IMG/VR virus record: IMGVR_UViG_3300046780_000464
Location: 19,590 to 83,589 of that record
Strand: one strand, 5' to 3'
Length of the DNA: 64,000 nucleotides
Origin: a virus
Shown here: positions 49,739-56,968 of the stretch, piece after piece
Layout: each line of letters begins with the position of its first letter
Position numbering within the stretch: position 1 is the first letter of the stretch
The notes under the pieces: generated by a model
Database searches by the model: none
Told to the model about the DNA's origin: nothing
The model's input: the letters and a program-made list of their open reading frames with translations, nothing else
Made by a program: the position numbers and the translations under genes

Positions 49739-49996
49739 CTAGATCACACCCTCACGACGCCACTTGAGGATATGGGTGAGCTCGAAACCCTTCGAGCGCA
49801 TGATGTCGAGCGGCGCCTTGTCCTGAGCGCGCGCAGCCTGCCACTCTTCCACGGTGAAATTCTTGATCATGAACGTGGTCCACCGGGGCTTGCTAGAGGT
49901 CGAGGCATACTTGAAGCGGGCGATAAAAAGGCGTTCCGGCCCGTAGGTCAAATACCCACCCCAGTAGCTAAATTGATCTCTCACGAACTTGGTCAT
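49739..49996 (-). CDS. Hypothetical early protein
   Basis: 85 residues from ATG 49996 (MTKFVRDQFSYWGGYLTYGP, ERLFIARFKYASTSSKPRWT, FMIKNFTVEEWQAARAQDKA, PLDIMRSKGFELTHIL). The start is fixed by the early cassette whose GGAG lies just upstream. First gene of a two-gene leftward operon. No family is recognised. Confidence 0.7.
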   Translation of the reverse strand: MTKFVRDQFSYWGGYLTYGPERLFIARFKYASTSSKPRWTTFMIKNFTVEEWQAARAQDKAPLDIMRSKGFELTHILKWRREGVI

Positions 49997-50002
49997 ATCG
50001 GT

Positions 50003-50048
50003 CTCCATTCTGACTCCATACATATAAGCATTTTGCGGCACATTGCAA
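50003..50048 (-). promoter_or_regulatory. Early promoter-RBS cassette, leftward copy
   Basis: Minus strand: TTGCAAT, GCAAAATGCTTATATGTA, then GTCAGAATGGAG and ATG. It is the only leftward copy of the eleven and is back-to-back with a rightward copy 34 bases away, forming a divergent control region. Confidence 0.88.
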
Positions 50049-50082
50049 GCCCCCGTGTCGGATTTTTTAGATCATTTTGTGC

Positions 50083-50128
50083 TTGCAATTCGTTGCAAAG
50101 CGCTTATATATAAGCTGTCAGTAAGGAG
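50083..50128 (+). promoter_or_regulatory. Early promoter-RBS cassette 2
   Basis: TTGCAATTCGTTGCAAAGCG then CTTATATATAAG and GTCAGTAAGGAG, six bases before ATG 50135. Drives the four-gene operon ending at 52209. Confidence 0.88.
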
Positions 50129-50134
50129 ATCACG

Positions 50135-50329
50135 ATGGAAATCACATCAAATCAGATCAAAGCACTTACCGACCTCTGCTCCTTCCTCGTCTGGTTGAGA
50201 GACAACAAACCGAGGGACATGTGGGGTGCCGTAAAGATAGAACGGGCAGTGCAAGCCCTATCCGAAATCTCAGGGCTGACAGTCGACCAGATCGAACGTG
50301 TCGCTCGTGCGGGGGTGCATAATGGCTGA
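50135..50329 (+). CDS. Hypothetical early protein
   Basis: 64 residues, helical (MEITSNQIKALTDLCSFLVW, WGAVKIERAVQALSEISGLT, VDQIERVARAGVHNG). First gene after an early cassette and overlapping the next by 8 bases. No family recognised. Confidence 0.7.
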   Translation: MEITSNQIKALTDLCSFLVWLRDNKPRDMWGAVKIERAVQALSEISGLTVDQIERVARAGVHNG

Positions 50330-50522
50330 TCAAATCATCCGAATGAAGGGGGAAAGTCACATCATTGAGATTGTTGACGTTGGTGTAGGCCAACGTGGTG
50401 TTACTTCAGTCTATGTCACTATGATTGACAAAGCGACTGGAGTAACACAGTCTGTCATAAAAGTTCCCATGGCTGAGTTAATTGAGACGGCTCATCTAAT
50501 CATCAAACAATATGGAAACTAA
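50322..50522 (+). CDS. Hypothetical early protein
   Basis: 66 residues from ATG 50322 (MADQIIRMKGESHIIEIVDV, TSVYVTMIDKATGVTQSVIK, VPMAELIETAHLIIKQ). Overlaps the preceding stop (ATGGCTGA). Beta-rich with a helical end; no family recognised. Confidence 0.65.
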   Translation: MADQIIRMKGESHIIEIVDVGVGQRGVTSVYVTMIDKATGVTQSVIKVPMAELIETAHLIIKQYGN

Positions 50523-50524
50523 AG

Positions 50525-51226
50525 ATGGTAAAACTCTATCACGGCACTAACGGTGCCTGGCTTAACAACATTCTAAAGATAGGAATACACCCAAGGGGTG
50601 CAAAAGGAGTCAACAACTGGAAACACACGGTCAACAGCAACCCAAAGTGTGTGTATCTAACAAATAGCTATGCACCATACTTTGCATTCAATGCCTCCAA
50701 AGGCAAAGAGCCTCTCTGCGCCGTTATTGAAATCGACACCGACAAGCTATTCCCACTTAACCTCTACCCCGATGAGGACTTTCTAGAACAGGGAAGCCGA
50801 AAGATCGATAACCCGGTACCCGGCTCGATGAAAGAACGGACTATACACTACCGGAAGCAGCAATTCACTTTCAACTGGCCTACCAAGAATAAGGACGGTA
50901 CAAACACCACATGGTGGGAGGCATCTCTACAACATCTAGGTACCTGCGCCCATAGGGGCACAATCCCACCATCCGCAATTACTAGAGCGGTGTTGTGGCC
51001 GCATCATCCAAACATAAAACTTATGTATGTCTGGGATCCCACAATCGTGATCATAAACCAGATGGTCATGGGTCATCAATATCATATCTTGACCCGCAAA
51101 CTGTTTGATGGTGAGTTTACACCCGTCGAAGAGATCAATCGACTGATGCAGGAAAATCCGCAACTTCGCTGGGAAGATCCACTACTCCCAACAATCGAAG
51201 GGTGGGAAATCATCAAATGTACCTAA
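50525..51226 (+). CDS. ADP-ribosyltransferase-like protein
   Basis: 233 residues. The N-terminal half shows an ART-fold signature: KLYHGTNGAWLNNILKIGIH (LYHGT, His6), KCVYLTNSYAPYFAFNASKG (VYLT, Tyr44), AVIEIDTDKLF and YPDEDFLEQG with acidic candidates. His-Tyr-acid triads of this type occur in PARP/Tpt1-like NAD-dependent transferases. The C-terminal part (SAITRAVLWPHHPNIKLMYV, then WEDPLLPTIEGWE) is unassigned. It may modify host protein, RNA or DNA early in infection. Third gene of the first rightward operon. Confidence 0.62.
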   Translation: MVKLYHGTNGAWLNNILKIGIHPRGAKGVNNWKHTVNSNPKCVYLTNSYAPYFAFNASKGKEPLCAVIEIDTDKLFPLNLYPDEDFLEQGSRKIDNPVPGSMKERTIHYRKQQFTFNWPTKNKDGTNTTWWEASLQHLGTCAHRGTIPPSAITRAVLWPHHPNIKLMYVWDPTIVIINQMVMGHQYHILTRKLFDGEFTPVEEINRLMQENPQLRWEDPLLPTIEGWEIIKCT

Positions 51227-52209
51227 TGGACAACATAGTCGAGATGGCTGGTCTTGCCAAGACAAGACCATTCAATCCCATCATTGCCATCTTTGGTGCT
51301 ATGGAAGATAAACTAAAGGGGGCACCGAGATTTCTGCTTGATACCAATGCCATTCACACCGCAACTGAACTAACCTTTGGCCGACCCAAAGTCCTGTTGG
51401 AGGCAATGGCTCATTGCCACATACCCTATTCAAAAATGTGGGTGGAATGGGAAGAAAGCGGGCGGGAGAACCTACGACGCAGGTTCCCAGATGCCGTGAT
51501 TAACGAACCCGGCAGACCCATACCAGTACGTGTCGGGTTTTTCCTTGAATGTGAAAAAGGTGGTCGAAAGGGACAAGTGACCTGGGCATGGGAAAGCCCA
51601 ATAATGGACGGGTTACAAATCTCAAAGGATCTAAACCCGGCCAACATTGCCCCAATTTCAGCTTACTTTAACCTAGACCAACGAATCAAACAACCGATCG
51701 AAAACACGTTAGGATTGTCAATAGCTAACCTAGCCAGGCTATGGACGGACAACCCAATCCAAAAGGAAGCTCTATTCCAGATTTGGGAAACAGCGGAGCA
51801 TTCACCTAATAGATGGGGTGAGATGTTTCTCAATATGAATCCACATCAAAGAGAAGCAGCCTACGCCGATGTTTATGGTGAATACATTACGGTCTGGGCG
51901 ATCATGATGCTACTAACTGCCAGTCGACCCATCGTTCACTATACACCAGTAGATCAATCCAAGCTGAACAAAGCCCGCGTTAAGCGGCATGAAGTCCCCA
52001 GACTAGACCATACCCGGGTAACCATTCATCTTAACGCTGCCGAGCGCGCGCAGCAAATCCGTACACCATTAGGGTTCACCCGCAAGTCACCGCGAATCCA
52101 TATGGTCAGTCGGTACTTAGCTAGGCGAGGAAACAAGCACTGGATTGTCGAGCCGTATATGCGCGGCCAAGGCGAAACAATTAGCAGGCACATCAAGGTT
52201 CAAAAATAA
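51217..52209 (+). CDS. Conserved hypothetical early protein
   Basis: 330 residues from ATG 51217, overlapping the upstream stop; ATG 51226 is an equal alternative. Features: FLLDTNAIHTATELTFGRPK, YSKMWVEWEESGRENLRRRF, PNRWGEMFLNMNPHQREAAY, RKSPRIHMVSRYLARRGNKH and a final WIVEPYMRGQGETISRHIKV. The C-terminal R.H.v.......W.v.phmRG pattern recurs in uncharacterised phage and mobile-element proteins. Function unknown. Confidence 0.68.
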   Translation: MYLMDNIVEMAGLAKTRPFNPIIAIFGAMEDKLKGAPRFLLDTNAIHTATELTFGRPKVLLEAMAHCHIPYSKMWVEWEESGRENLRRRFPDAVINEPGRPIPVRVGFFLECEKGGRKGQVTWAWESPIMDGLQISKDLNPANIAPISAYFNLDQRIKQPIENTLGLSIANLARLWTDNPIQKEALFQIWETAEHSPNRWGEMFLNMNPHQREAAYADVYGEYITVWAIMMLLTASRPIVHYTPVDQSKLNKARVKRHEVPRLDHTRVTIHLNAAERAQQIRTPLGFTRKSPRIHMVSRYLARRGNKHWIVEPYMRGQGETISRHIKVQK

Positions 52210-52232
52210 TTTATCCGAAGGCATTTCAGCTA

Positions 52233-52277
52233 TTGCAATTCCCTGCAAAGCGCTTATATATGGGTCTACAAATAGGA
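52233..52277 (+). promoter_or_regulatory. Early promoter-RBS cassette 3 (divergent leader)
   Basis: TTGCAATTCCCTGCAAAGCG and CTTATATAT are intact, but the leader reads TCTACAAATAGGAAAC instead of GTCAGAANGGAG. ATG follows at 52283. Confidence 0.82.
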
Positions 52278-52282
52278 AACAA

Positions 52283-52516
52283 ATGCAAACACCTGAAGAA
52301 CAACTTGCTACCCTGCGCCTAAGCTTGCGCAGGGTGGCCGAATGCGCCAATCAGCTAGGTGCCGAGATCAGCATTCCCGACTTGAACATCCCGCCGAAGG
52401 TGGAGCGTGGCTGGAATCGCCTATGTGCTGACCTCATGGCTTGGATGGAAGAGGACGACTGGCTGATCGATGAGAACGTACGTAAGCCTAGTGGTCGTAT
52501 TGGTGATCCACAATGA
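52283..52516 (+). CDS. Hypothetical early protein
   Basis: 77 residues (MQTPEEQLATLRLSLRRVAE, CANQLGAEISIPDLNIPPKV, WNRLCADLMAWMEEDDWLID). The start is fixed by the cassette; a longer frame upstream includes promoter DNA and is rejected. Overlaps the zinc-ribbon gene by ATGA. Confidence 0.7.
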   Translation: MQTPEEQLATLRLSLRRVAECANQLGAEISIPDLNIPPKVERGWNRLCADLMAWMEEDDWLIDENVRKPSGRIGDPQ

Positions 52517-52725
52517 CCAGAGAACGAATCCACTTTAGGCTGATCCAGACACCGTGCTGCGGCCAGCTACTCTGTTGGGTCAACCCACGTTTGCCGACAT
52601 ACTGCCCGGAATGTGGCACCAATATTTTCCGCTCCCTAAAGTTTGATGGGACTCCAATCCTCATCTCTGATCAGAATGGATGGCTAGAAATTTCCGGTGA
52701 GGCAAAATTAAAGCTTGCATTGTAG
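52513..52725 (+). CDS. Zinc-ribbon protein
   Basis: 70 residues with TPCCGQLLCWVNPRLPTYCP and ECGTN: a CC...C..C four-cysteine ribbon. The stop lies inside the next promoter cassette. Could bind nucleic acid; role unknown. Confidence 0.68.
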   Translation: MTRERIHFRLIQTPCCGQLLCWVNPRLPTYCPECGTNIFRSLKFDGTPILISDQNGWLEISGEAKLKLAL

Positions 52726-52760
52726 CGCAAAGCGCTTATATATAAGCTGTCAGAACGGAG
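52715..52760 (+). promoter_or_regulatory. Early promoter-RBS cassette 4
   Basis: TTGCATTGTAGCGCAAAGCG, CTTATATATAAG and GTCAGAACGGAG, six bases before ATG 52767. It overlaps the end of the upstream zinc-ribbon gene. Confidence 0.88.
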
Positions 52761-52766
52761 ACGAAA

Positions 52767-53096
52767 ATGACCACGTACAGACTCGCCCAAATTAGCGCCT
52801 CCTGCTGGAACATCACGGAGGGCCGTAAAAAGGTCGGTTTCGTAAACAACTGTCCCAAGGGCTTTGTAGCCCGAATCGGGCAGCACTGCGAGATCGGTGC
52901 CACCGCCAAGGAGGCGTTCGATATGGTCGCCTGCAAGGCACTGGGCTTTACGTCACCGGGTGCACTGGTCCAACACAACTCGGCGGTGCGCGCGCGGAAC
53001 GCCGAAGCACGTTCGGTTGCCCACCATGCAGTCGAGCAGGCGTTGTACCACAAGAATTTCGATGCCATCTTTGATCTGATCACGGGAATCAAATGA
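52767..53096 (+). CDS. Hypothetical early protein
   Basis: 109 residues, GC-rich: TTYRLAQISASCWNITEGRK, KGFVARIGQHCEIGATAKEA, FDMVACKALGFTSPGALVQH, HHAVEQALYHKNFDAIFDL. Looks like a small alpha/beta domain; no family recognised. Overlaps the next gene (ATGATG). Confidence 0.7.
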   Translation: MTTYRLAQISASCWNITEGRKKVGFVNNCPKGFVARIGQHCEIGATAKEAFDMVACKALGFTSPGALVQHNSAVRARNAEARSVAHHAVEQALYHKNFDAIFDLITGIK

Positions 53097-53332
53097 TGAC
53101 CGAACCTACATTCCACCTCTGGTGGCGGGAGTTCAATAAGGCTCTCAAATTCCTAGGTACACACGAAGCAGATCAAGGCGATGCTCGATACTGGTACGAT
53201 GCGCAACTATCGCCCGAGACCGCAGCTCGACTCCTCACGAAGGAACGAGCTATGGAAGTGGTTAAACAGATGAAACGTGGGGACTATACAGGATTTGTAA
53301 AGTTTATCACGGAGTTACACAGAGTTGGCTAG
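53093..53332 (+). CDS. Hypothetical early protein
   Basis: 79 residues, helical (MMTEPTFHLWWREFNKALKF, RYWYDAQLSPETAARLLTKE, MEVVKQMKRGDYTGFVKF). Start 53093 or 53096. Followed by tandem hairpins ending the operon. Confidence 0.65.
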   Translation: MMTEPTFHLWWREFNKALKFLGTHEADQGDARYWYDAQLSPETAARLLTKERAMEVVKQMKRGDYTGFVKFITELHRVG

Positions 53333-53389
53333 GTCCCAGCCAAATCTCCTTCTGACGACCTGCTCCGGGCAGGGTGGGACCACCCGGTA

Positions 53390-53446
53390 ACCGCAACCTC
53401 TTGGAGGTGCGGGGGAGACGGCGGCCTATAGGGTCGCCGTTTCCTT
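53390..53446 (+). terminator. Tandem hairpins, likely terminator
   Basis: A first stem CCGCaACCTC/GAGGTGCGG (53390-53413) is followed by ACGGCG/CGCCGT (53418-53440) with extra CCT/AGG pairing and then TTTCCTTT. The second hairpin with the T-rich tail is a plausible intrinsic terminator. Confidence 0.65.
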
Positions 53447-53457
53447 TGACTTTGTGC

Positions 53458-53505
53458 TTGCAAATCGCCGCAAAAGCGCTTATATGTATAGCTGTCAGAA
53501 CGGAG
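53458..53505 (+). promoter_or_regulatory. Early promoter-RBS cassette 5
   Basis: TTGCAAATCGCCGCAAAAGC, GCTTATATGTATAG and GTCAGAACGGAG, then ATG 53513. Confidence 0.88.
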
Positions 53506-53512
53506 AGCCAAA

Positions 53513-53761
53513 ATGACCACACTTATTCTGAACCCGAAAACCGAAGCCGAGGCCCTGGAACGGATGAAGACGTTGCCTTGGGCTTACCATTCCGAGGAGG
53601 AGGGGATGGCGTTGATCACGCAGTGGCAACAGGGGCAGCGGCAAGCTGTCCTTGAGGAACTGCGGGCCGAAATCGCCACGCATATCCAATGCAGCAACTA
53701 CGCCAAGGCGGGCTACATCAAAAAGGTAGCTGATGTACTGCGGAAGGCGACGTCATGCTAA
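53513..53761 (+). CDS. Hypothetical early protein
   Basis: 82 residues, helical: MTTLILNPKTEAEALERMKT, LPWAYHSEEEGMALITQWQQ, QAVLEELRAEIATHIQCSNY. First gene of a four-gene operon; overlaps the membrane peptide gene. Confidence 0.68.
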   Translation: MTTLILNPKTEAEALERMKTLPWAYHSEEEGMALITQWQQGQRQAVLEELRAEIATHIQCSNYAKAGYIKKVADVLRKATSC

Positions 53762-53877
53762 TCATCGCCGGCGGCATTCTACTGGCCTTTTTCATAATGG
53801 CCGTGCTGCGCAATCTGGGTAGAATCCTATTCGTGTTAGCGATCCTCGCCCTTATCGGATACCTAGTGGGACCATGA
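53755..53877 (+). CDS. Small membrane peptide
   Basis: 40 residues, two hydrophobic segments split by RNLGR (MLIIAGGILLAFFIMAVLRN, LGRILFVLAILALIGYLVGP). Overlaps the genes on both sides (second overlap ATGA), supporting translation. Role unknown. Confidence 0.58.
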   Translation: MLIIAGGILLAFFIMAVLRNLGRILFVLAILALIGYLVGP

Positions 53878-54314
53878 TGCCACTTATCAAGATCGGATTT
53901 ACCGGCACCCAACGAGGCATGTCGCTGTCGCAGCATGATGCCCTCCGTGGCTTTCTCCTAGGCGCAACTCTGGGTTATGAGAATGCGGAGTTTCATCACG
54001 GTGACTGCATCGGGGCTGATGCCCAGGCACATGACATTGCGTACAGCCTTAGACTCTCACTAGTCATCCATCCACCTGAGGATGACAAGAAGAGAGCCTG
54101 GAAAGGGTCGACAGCTAGTGCTATCCGAATCTTCCCTGTTCTAGATTACCGTGATCGAAACCGGATGATAGTGTCCGAGACAGACTTACTAGTGGCAGCA
54201 CCCAAAATGTTCAAAGAAGAACAACGTTCCGGTACCTGGATGACTATCCGGATGGCCCGAATTGCTAAGAAACCAGTGTTTATCATCTGGCCTGATGGAA
54301 CATTCGCATCATGA
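53874..54314 (+). CDS. SLOG/DprA-like nucleotide-binding protein
   Basis: 146 residues. Rossmann-type SLOG features: KIGFTGTQRGMSLSQHDAL, AEFHHGDCIGADAQAHDIA, LVIHPPEDDKKRAWKG, DRNRMIVSETDLLVAAP, SGTWMTIRMARIAKKPVFII. SLOG proteins bind nucleotides or their derivatives, and the superfamily includes sensors of signalling nucleotides in antiphage systems. Phage members of this kind are common and mostly uncharacterised. No enzymatic residue can be assigned. Coupled to the upstream peptide (ATGA). Confidence 0.72.
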   Translation: MMPLIKIGFTGTQRGMSLSQHDALRGFLLGATLGYENAEFHHGDCIGADAQAHDIAYSLRLSLVIHPPEDDKKRAWKGSTASAIRIFPVLDYRDRNRMIVSETDLLVAAPKMFKEEQRSGTWMTIRMARIAKKPVFIIWPDGTFAS

Positions 54315-54325
54315 AAGGAGTGCTT

Positions 54326-54604
54326 GTGACAAAGAAAACTTACATCGTATCTTGGGAGGTCGAGTTGACAGCAGCAGGACCTATCTCCGCTGCACTAGCC
54401 GCACAAGAGATTCAACGTGATCCGAAGAATAGCGCCACTGTGTTCGAGGTATCATCAGAAGACGGAGTGACAAAAGTCGATACCAGTACACTGCCCAAAG
54501 GCCGGTTTCGTGACAGCGCCTGCTGGAAGTGCAAGGACGGGGCAAACCCGTGCGTTGAAAAAGACCCTACCCGATGCTCTTACCCACATCCAAGGAATGA
54601 TTGA
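54326..54604 (+). CDS. Hypothetical early protein
   Basis: 92 residues from GTG 54326 (VTKKTYIVSWEVELTAAGPI, SAALAAQEIQRDP), chosen because AAAGGAG lies at the right distance; an ATG at 54311 would overlap the previous stop. The C-terminus has ACWKCKDGANPCVEKDPTRC, a possible metal-binding set. Followed by a strong terminator. Confidence 0.62.
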   Translation: MTKKTYIVSWEVELTAAGPISAALAAQEIQRDPKNSATVFEVSSEDGVTKVDTSTLPKGRFRDSACWKCKDGANPCVEKDPTRCSYPHPRND

Positions 54605-54632
54605 TCATGCAAAACCCGCTCTAAAACGCAGG

Positions 54633-54667
54633 AAAAAGTGCCCCGAAAGTCCGGGGCATTTTTTTGT
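54633..54667 (+). terminator. Intrinsic terminator
   Basis: Stem TGCCCCG / CGGGGCA with loop AAAGTC, preceded by AAAAAG and followed by TTTTTTT: a classic bidirectional-looking intrinsic terminator after the SLOG operon. Confidence 0.92.
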
Positions 54668-54696
54668 CTTTTTGATACCTTTTTTCGCTCAGGGTA

Positions 54697-54742
54697 TTGC
54701 AATGAGCTGCAAAGCGCTTATATGTATAGAGTCAGAATGGAG
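54697..54742 (+). promoter_or_regulatory. Early promoter-RBS cassette 6
   Basis: TTGCAATGAGCTGCAAAGCG, CTTATATGTATAG and GTCAGAATGGAG, then ATG 54749. It follows the terminator directly, so the next gene is an independent unit. Confidence 0.88.
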
Positions 54743-54748
54743 ACCGAA

Positions 54749-54976
54749 ATGTCAAATCTCAGCTCAACCGTCAAAAACCTGCAGTCCCTCCCGGCCAGCG
54801 ACCAGTGGGTTTCCCGCTTCGCGCTAACCAGCACCAGCGGCCGGACCTACACGATCGCGCAGCGTCGTGGCTCGGACAACTGGCAGTGCTCTTGCCCGGG
54901 TCACATCTACCAGAAGGGCCCCGCGCATCAGAAGAAGCCCTGCAAGCACCTCCGCGCTATGGGCGTCGCAGCCTAA
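54749..54976 (+). CDS. SWIM-type zinc finger protein
   Basis: 75 residues, GC-rich. The C-terminal part SDNWQCSCPGHIYQKGPAHQ and KKPCKHLRAMG gives a CxCx(n)CxH SWIM pattern. The N-terminal part (WVSRFALTSTSGRTYTIAQR) is a small beta domain. SWIM fingers bind nucleic acid or protein. A single-gene unit between promoter cassette and terminator. Confidence 0.75.
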   Translation: MSNLSSTVKNLQSLPASDQWVSRFALTSTSGRTYTIAQRRGSDNWQCSCPGHIYQKGPAHQKKPCKHLRAMGVAA

Positions 54977-54987
54977 CCCCTCAAACA

Positions 54988-55016
54988 CAAGCCCCGCCTT
55001 CGGGCGGGGCTTTTTC
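54988..55016 (+). terminator. Intrinsic terminator
   Basis: Stem AGCCCCGCC / GGCGGGGCT with TTCG tetraloop, followed by TTTTTC. Ends the SWIM gene. Confidence 0.93.
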
Positions 55017-55032
55017 TCGATCGGAGACTGTC

Positions 55033-55341
55033 GTGTCCACCGTTATCTATGCTTTCGCAGCCAACGATAACTACCCTAGATACGTGCCGCCGCTCAGTGT
55101 CACCTTCTATTCGGGCGACCGTAATCACGCATATCTCTATCAGACCTGTGGTGGGGAGACCGCTACGCTTTGCGGAATGCACTACCCTAACAACCAGCCT
55201 GGCTATCGACGCACTCCACGTGAAGTCAATTGCTTCAACTGCCTTGAAGCTGCTGACTCACGGAAGGATGCCCGCTCACATCTTGGTGAGGATTATCATG
55301 ATCACCTTTGTGAGCTCAACTATCCGTTAGCGGCTGACTAA
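55033..55341 (+). CDS. Cysteine/histidine-rich hypothetical protein
   Basis: 102 residues from GTG 55033 (VSTVIYAFAANDNYPRYVPP) supported by GGAG seven bases upstream. Contains TLCGMHYPNN, VNCFNCLEAADSRKDARSHL and DYHDHLCELNYP, a possible zinc-binding arrangement. It lies after a terminator without a cassette of its own, so it is probably expressed by read-through. Confidence 0.6.
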   Translation: MSTVIYAFAANDNYPRYVPPLSVTFYSGDRNHAYLYQTCGGETATLCGMHYPNNQPGYRRTPREVNCFNCLEAADSRKDARSHLGEDYHDHLCELNYPLAAD

Positions 55342-55355
55342 ACCAGGATAATTCA

Positions 55356-55451
55356 ATGAGAAGATTGCTGAAGTTCATAAGAGACGTCTGGAATGACATC
55401 GAAAATGATGAGATCTATCCAGAAATAGGAAATGACGAGTACGATCCATGA
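55356..55451 (+). CDS. Small acidic peptide
   Basis: 31 residues: MRRLLKFIRDVWNDIENDEI, YPEIGNDEYDP, a basic start then an acidic end. AGGATAA upstream. It overlaps a tiny hydrophobic frame by ATGA. Too short for a family call. Confidence 0.45.
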   Translation: MRRLLKFIRDVWNDIENDEIYPEIGNDEYDP

Positions 55452-55519
55452 CCAAACTCATAATCTGCCTCATCCCGTTAAGCCCATTCGCGTGGGTACT
55501 CCTGCATCAAATCTTTTGA
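55448..55519 (+). CDS. Tiny hydrophobic peptide (tentative)
   Basis: 23 residues, MTKLIICLIPLSPFAWVLLH then QIF, one membrane span. The only support is the ATGA overlap with the previous frame and its hydrophobic pattern. Confidence 0.3.
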   Translation: MTKLIICLIPLSPFAWVLLHQIF

Positions 55520-55528
55520 AAACAGGGC

Positions 55529-55575
55529 TTGCAATTCCCCGCAAAATGCTTATATTTACAGAGTCAGAAATGGAG
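55529..55575 (+). promoter_or_regulatory. Early promoter-RBS cassette 7
   Basis: TTGCAATTCCCCGCAAAATG, CTTATATTTACAG and GTCAGAAATGGAG, then ATG 55582. Confidence 0.87.
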
Positions 55576-55581
55576 ACGAAA

Positions 55582-56322
55582 ATGTTTGCAAATGCCAAAA
55601 AAGTAGCCGTTTTGCCGGTGGCCGTTAAGGGCAAGGCGCCGCCAAAGTCCACGACCACGATCGAGGGTCTGGCCGAGGTGGCAGCTCTTGACGCCTGTAT
55701 GAAGGCGATCAAGGGCCTGCTCGATCTCAAGAAGGAGGCGCTGAAGTCGAGCGCGATCGAGCAGCTCATCGAGACCGGAATCGAGCGTCACAGCAAGCCG
55801 GACCACCTCTCCCTGGTTGAGGGCGAGGCCACTGGCCGTGTTGCCATCACCAAGCGCAGCACCGCAAGCCCGCTCAGCACCGACGAGGTCGAGCTTCTCG
55901 CCGAAATGGTCGGTGATGTGGTTCACGACACCGATGGTAACATCACGGCGGTCCCGGGCTTTGCGGAGATTCTGGAATCGATCCCGGCCAGCTTGCAGAT
56001 CAATCCGATCTACGCCAGCAACGAGGATCTGCTCAAGAAGATCGACAAAGCTTTGAGCGGAGTCAAAGGGATCCCGGAGGATTTCGTGATCTCGGTCCCT
56101 GCCAGCAGCAAAATGGTGGTCAGTGACAGCGCGACCGATGCGGTGTTCCGCCTCCCGGTCGAGCAGGTCGAAACAGTGTTCGGTCTCATCGCCCGAGTCA
56201 GCCTCACCCCCGCGTTCAAGGACATCGGGAAGGCTTGGGAAATCGTCAAGCCGCTGCTGACCCCAGGTGACGCCAAGGCACAGGTCAAGAAGATGCTCAC
56301 CGGTTCCCTCAAGGCCATCTAG
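55582..56322 (+). CDS. Hypothetical early protein, 246 residues
   Basis: GC-rich gene with the start fixed by the cassette. Mostly helical: TIEGLAEVAALDACMKAIKG, LLDLKKEALKSSAIEQLIET, STDEVELLAEMVGDVV, ALSGVKGIPEDFVISVPASS, FKDIGKAWEIVKPLLTPGD. No family recognised. It heads an operon with a secreted protein and a ligase-like enzyme. Confidence 0.72.
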   Translation: MFANAKKVAVLPVAVKGKAPPKSTTTIEGLAEVAALDACMKAIKGLLDLKKEALKSSAIEQLIETGIERHSKPDHLSLVEGEATGRVAITKRSTASPLSTDEVELLAEMVGDVVHDTDGNITAVPGFAEILESIPASLQINPIYASNEDLLKKIDKALSGVKGIPEDFVISVPASSKMVVSDSATDAVFRLPVEQVETVFGLIARVSLTPAFKDIGKAWEIVKPLLTPGDAKAQVKKMLTGSLKAI

Positions 56323-56345
56323 TCAAAGTTAGAAAGGAAACTACG

Positions 56346-56945
56346 ATGAAAAAGTTACAACTATTAGCCGGGATCGCCATTATGTCGGCTTTTGCCCTAC
56401 CTGCTTACGCCACCGAGCAAGGGGGCTGTGATGGTTGGCCAGCCGACTTCATTGCAAAGTGCAGATCAATACTACAACCCAACGTCCAGAAAGTGGATCC
56501 AGTACCCCAATCCGAGTATTCGATGCCAGACCCCGACCAGGTTGTTTGTAATCTCGCTAACAAATATGCCGGGGACGGAAACGCTATTCAAATGGGAAAT
56601 TATGCATACCCAACTAATCGAATCCAGATGCGCTGCAACGAATTGTCCGGCAACAATCCCTATCCCGTTCGGGACAGCATGAATAGACTAACTCAAGGGC
56701 GTCCTTTTCAATGCTTGATGGGATTAATCCTTCCTAACGGCCGGCTGACAGACCCCGATCCGATTGCAACATGCAAGGTTCCTCCCGACCAAATTCTCGG
56801 TGCAATGTGGTTTATCGCCGTAAAGTGGAGTTACGCCACTGATTCCTGGGTGAAGAATAACTGCTCGCTTCGGGTGCCGCATGGCATTCGTTGCGAATAC
56901 AGACTGAATAAGGGTGATAATCCCTATTGGGCGGAATTCTTCTAA
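56346..56945 (+). CDS. Secreted cysteine-rich protein
   Basis: 199 residues with a Sec signal peptide (MKKLQLLAGIAIMSAFALPA then YATE; likely cleavage after AYA). The mature part has eight or nine cysteines (GGCDGWPADFIAKCRSI, VVCNLANKYAGDGNAIQMGN, QMRCNELSGNNPYPVRDSMN, FQCLMGLILPNGRL, NNCSLRVPHGIRCEYRLNKG), fitting disulphides in the periplasm. GAAAGGA precedes the ATG. A periplasmic early phage protein could act in superinfection exclusion or envelope change; the function is not known. Confidence 0.72.
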   Translation: MKKLQLLAGIAIMSAFALPAYATEQGGCDGWPADFIAKCRSILQPNVQKVDPVPQSEYSMPDPDQVVCNLANKYAGDGNAIQMGNYAYPTNRIQMRCNELSGNNPYPVRDSMNRLTQGRPFQCLMGLILPNGRLTDPDPIATCKVPPDQILGAMWFIAVKWSYATDSWVKNNCSLRVPHGIRCEYRLNKGDNPYWAEFF

Positions 56946-56968
56946 ACCCTAAGCTAGGGAATATTGTC

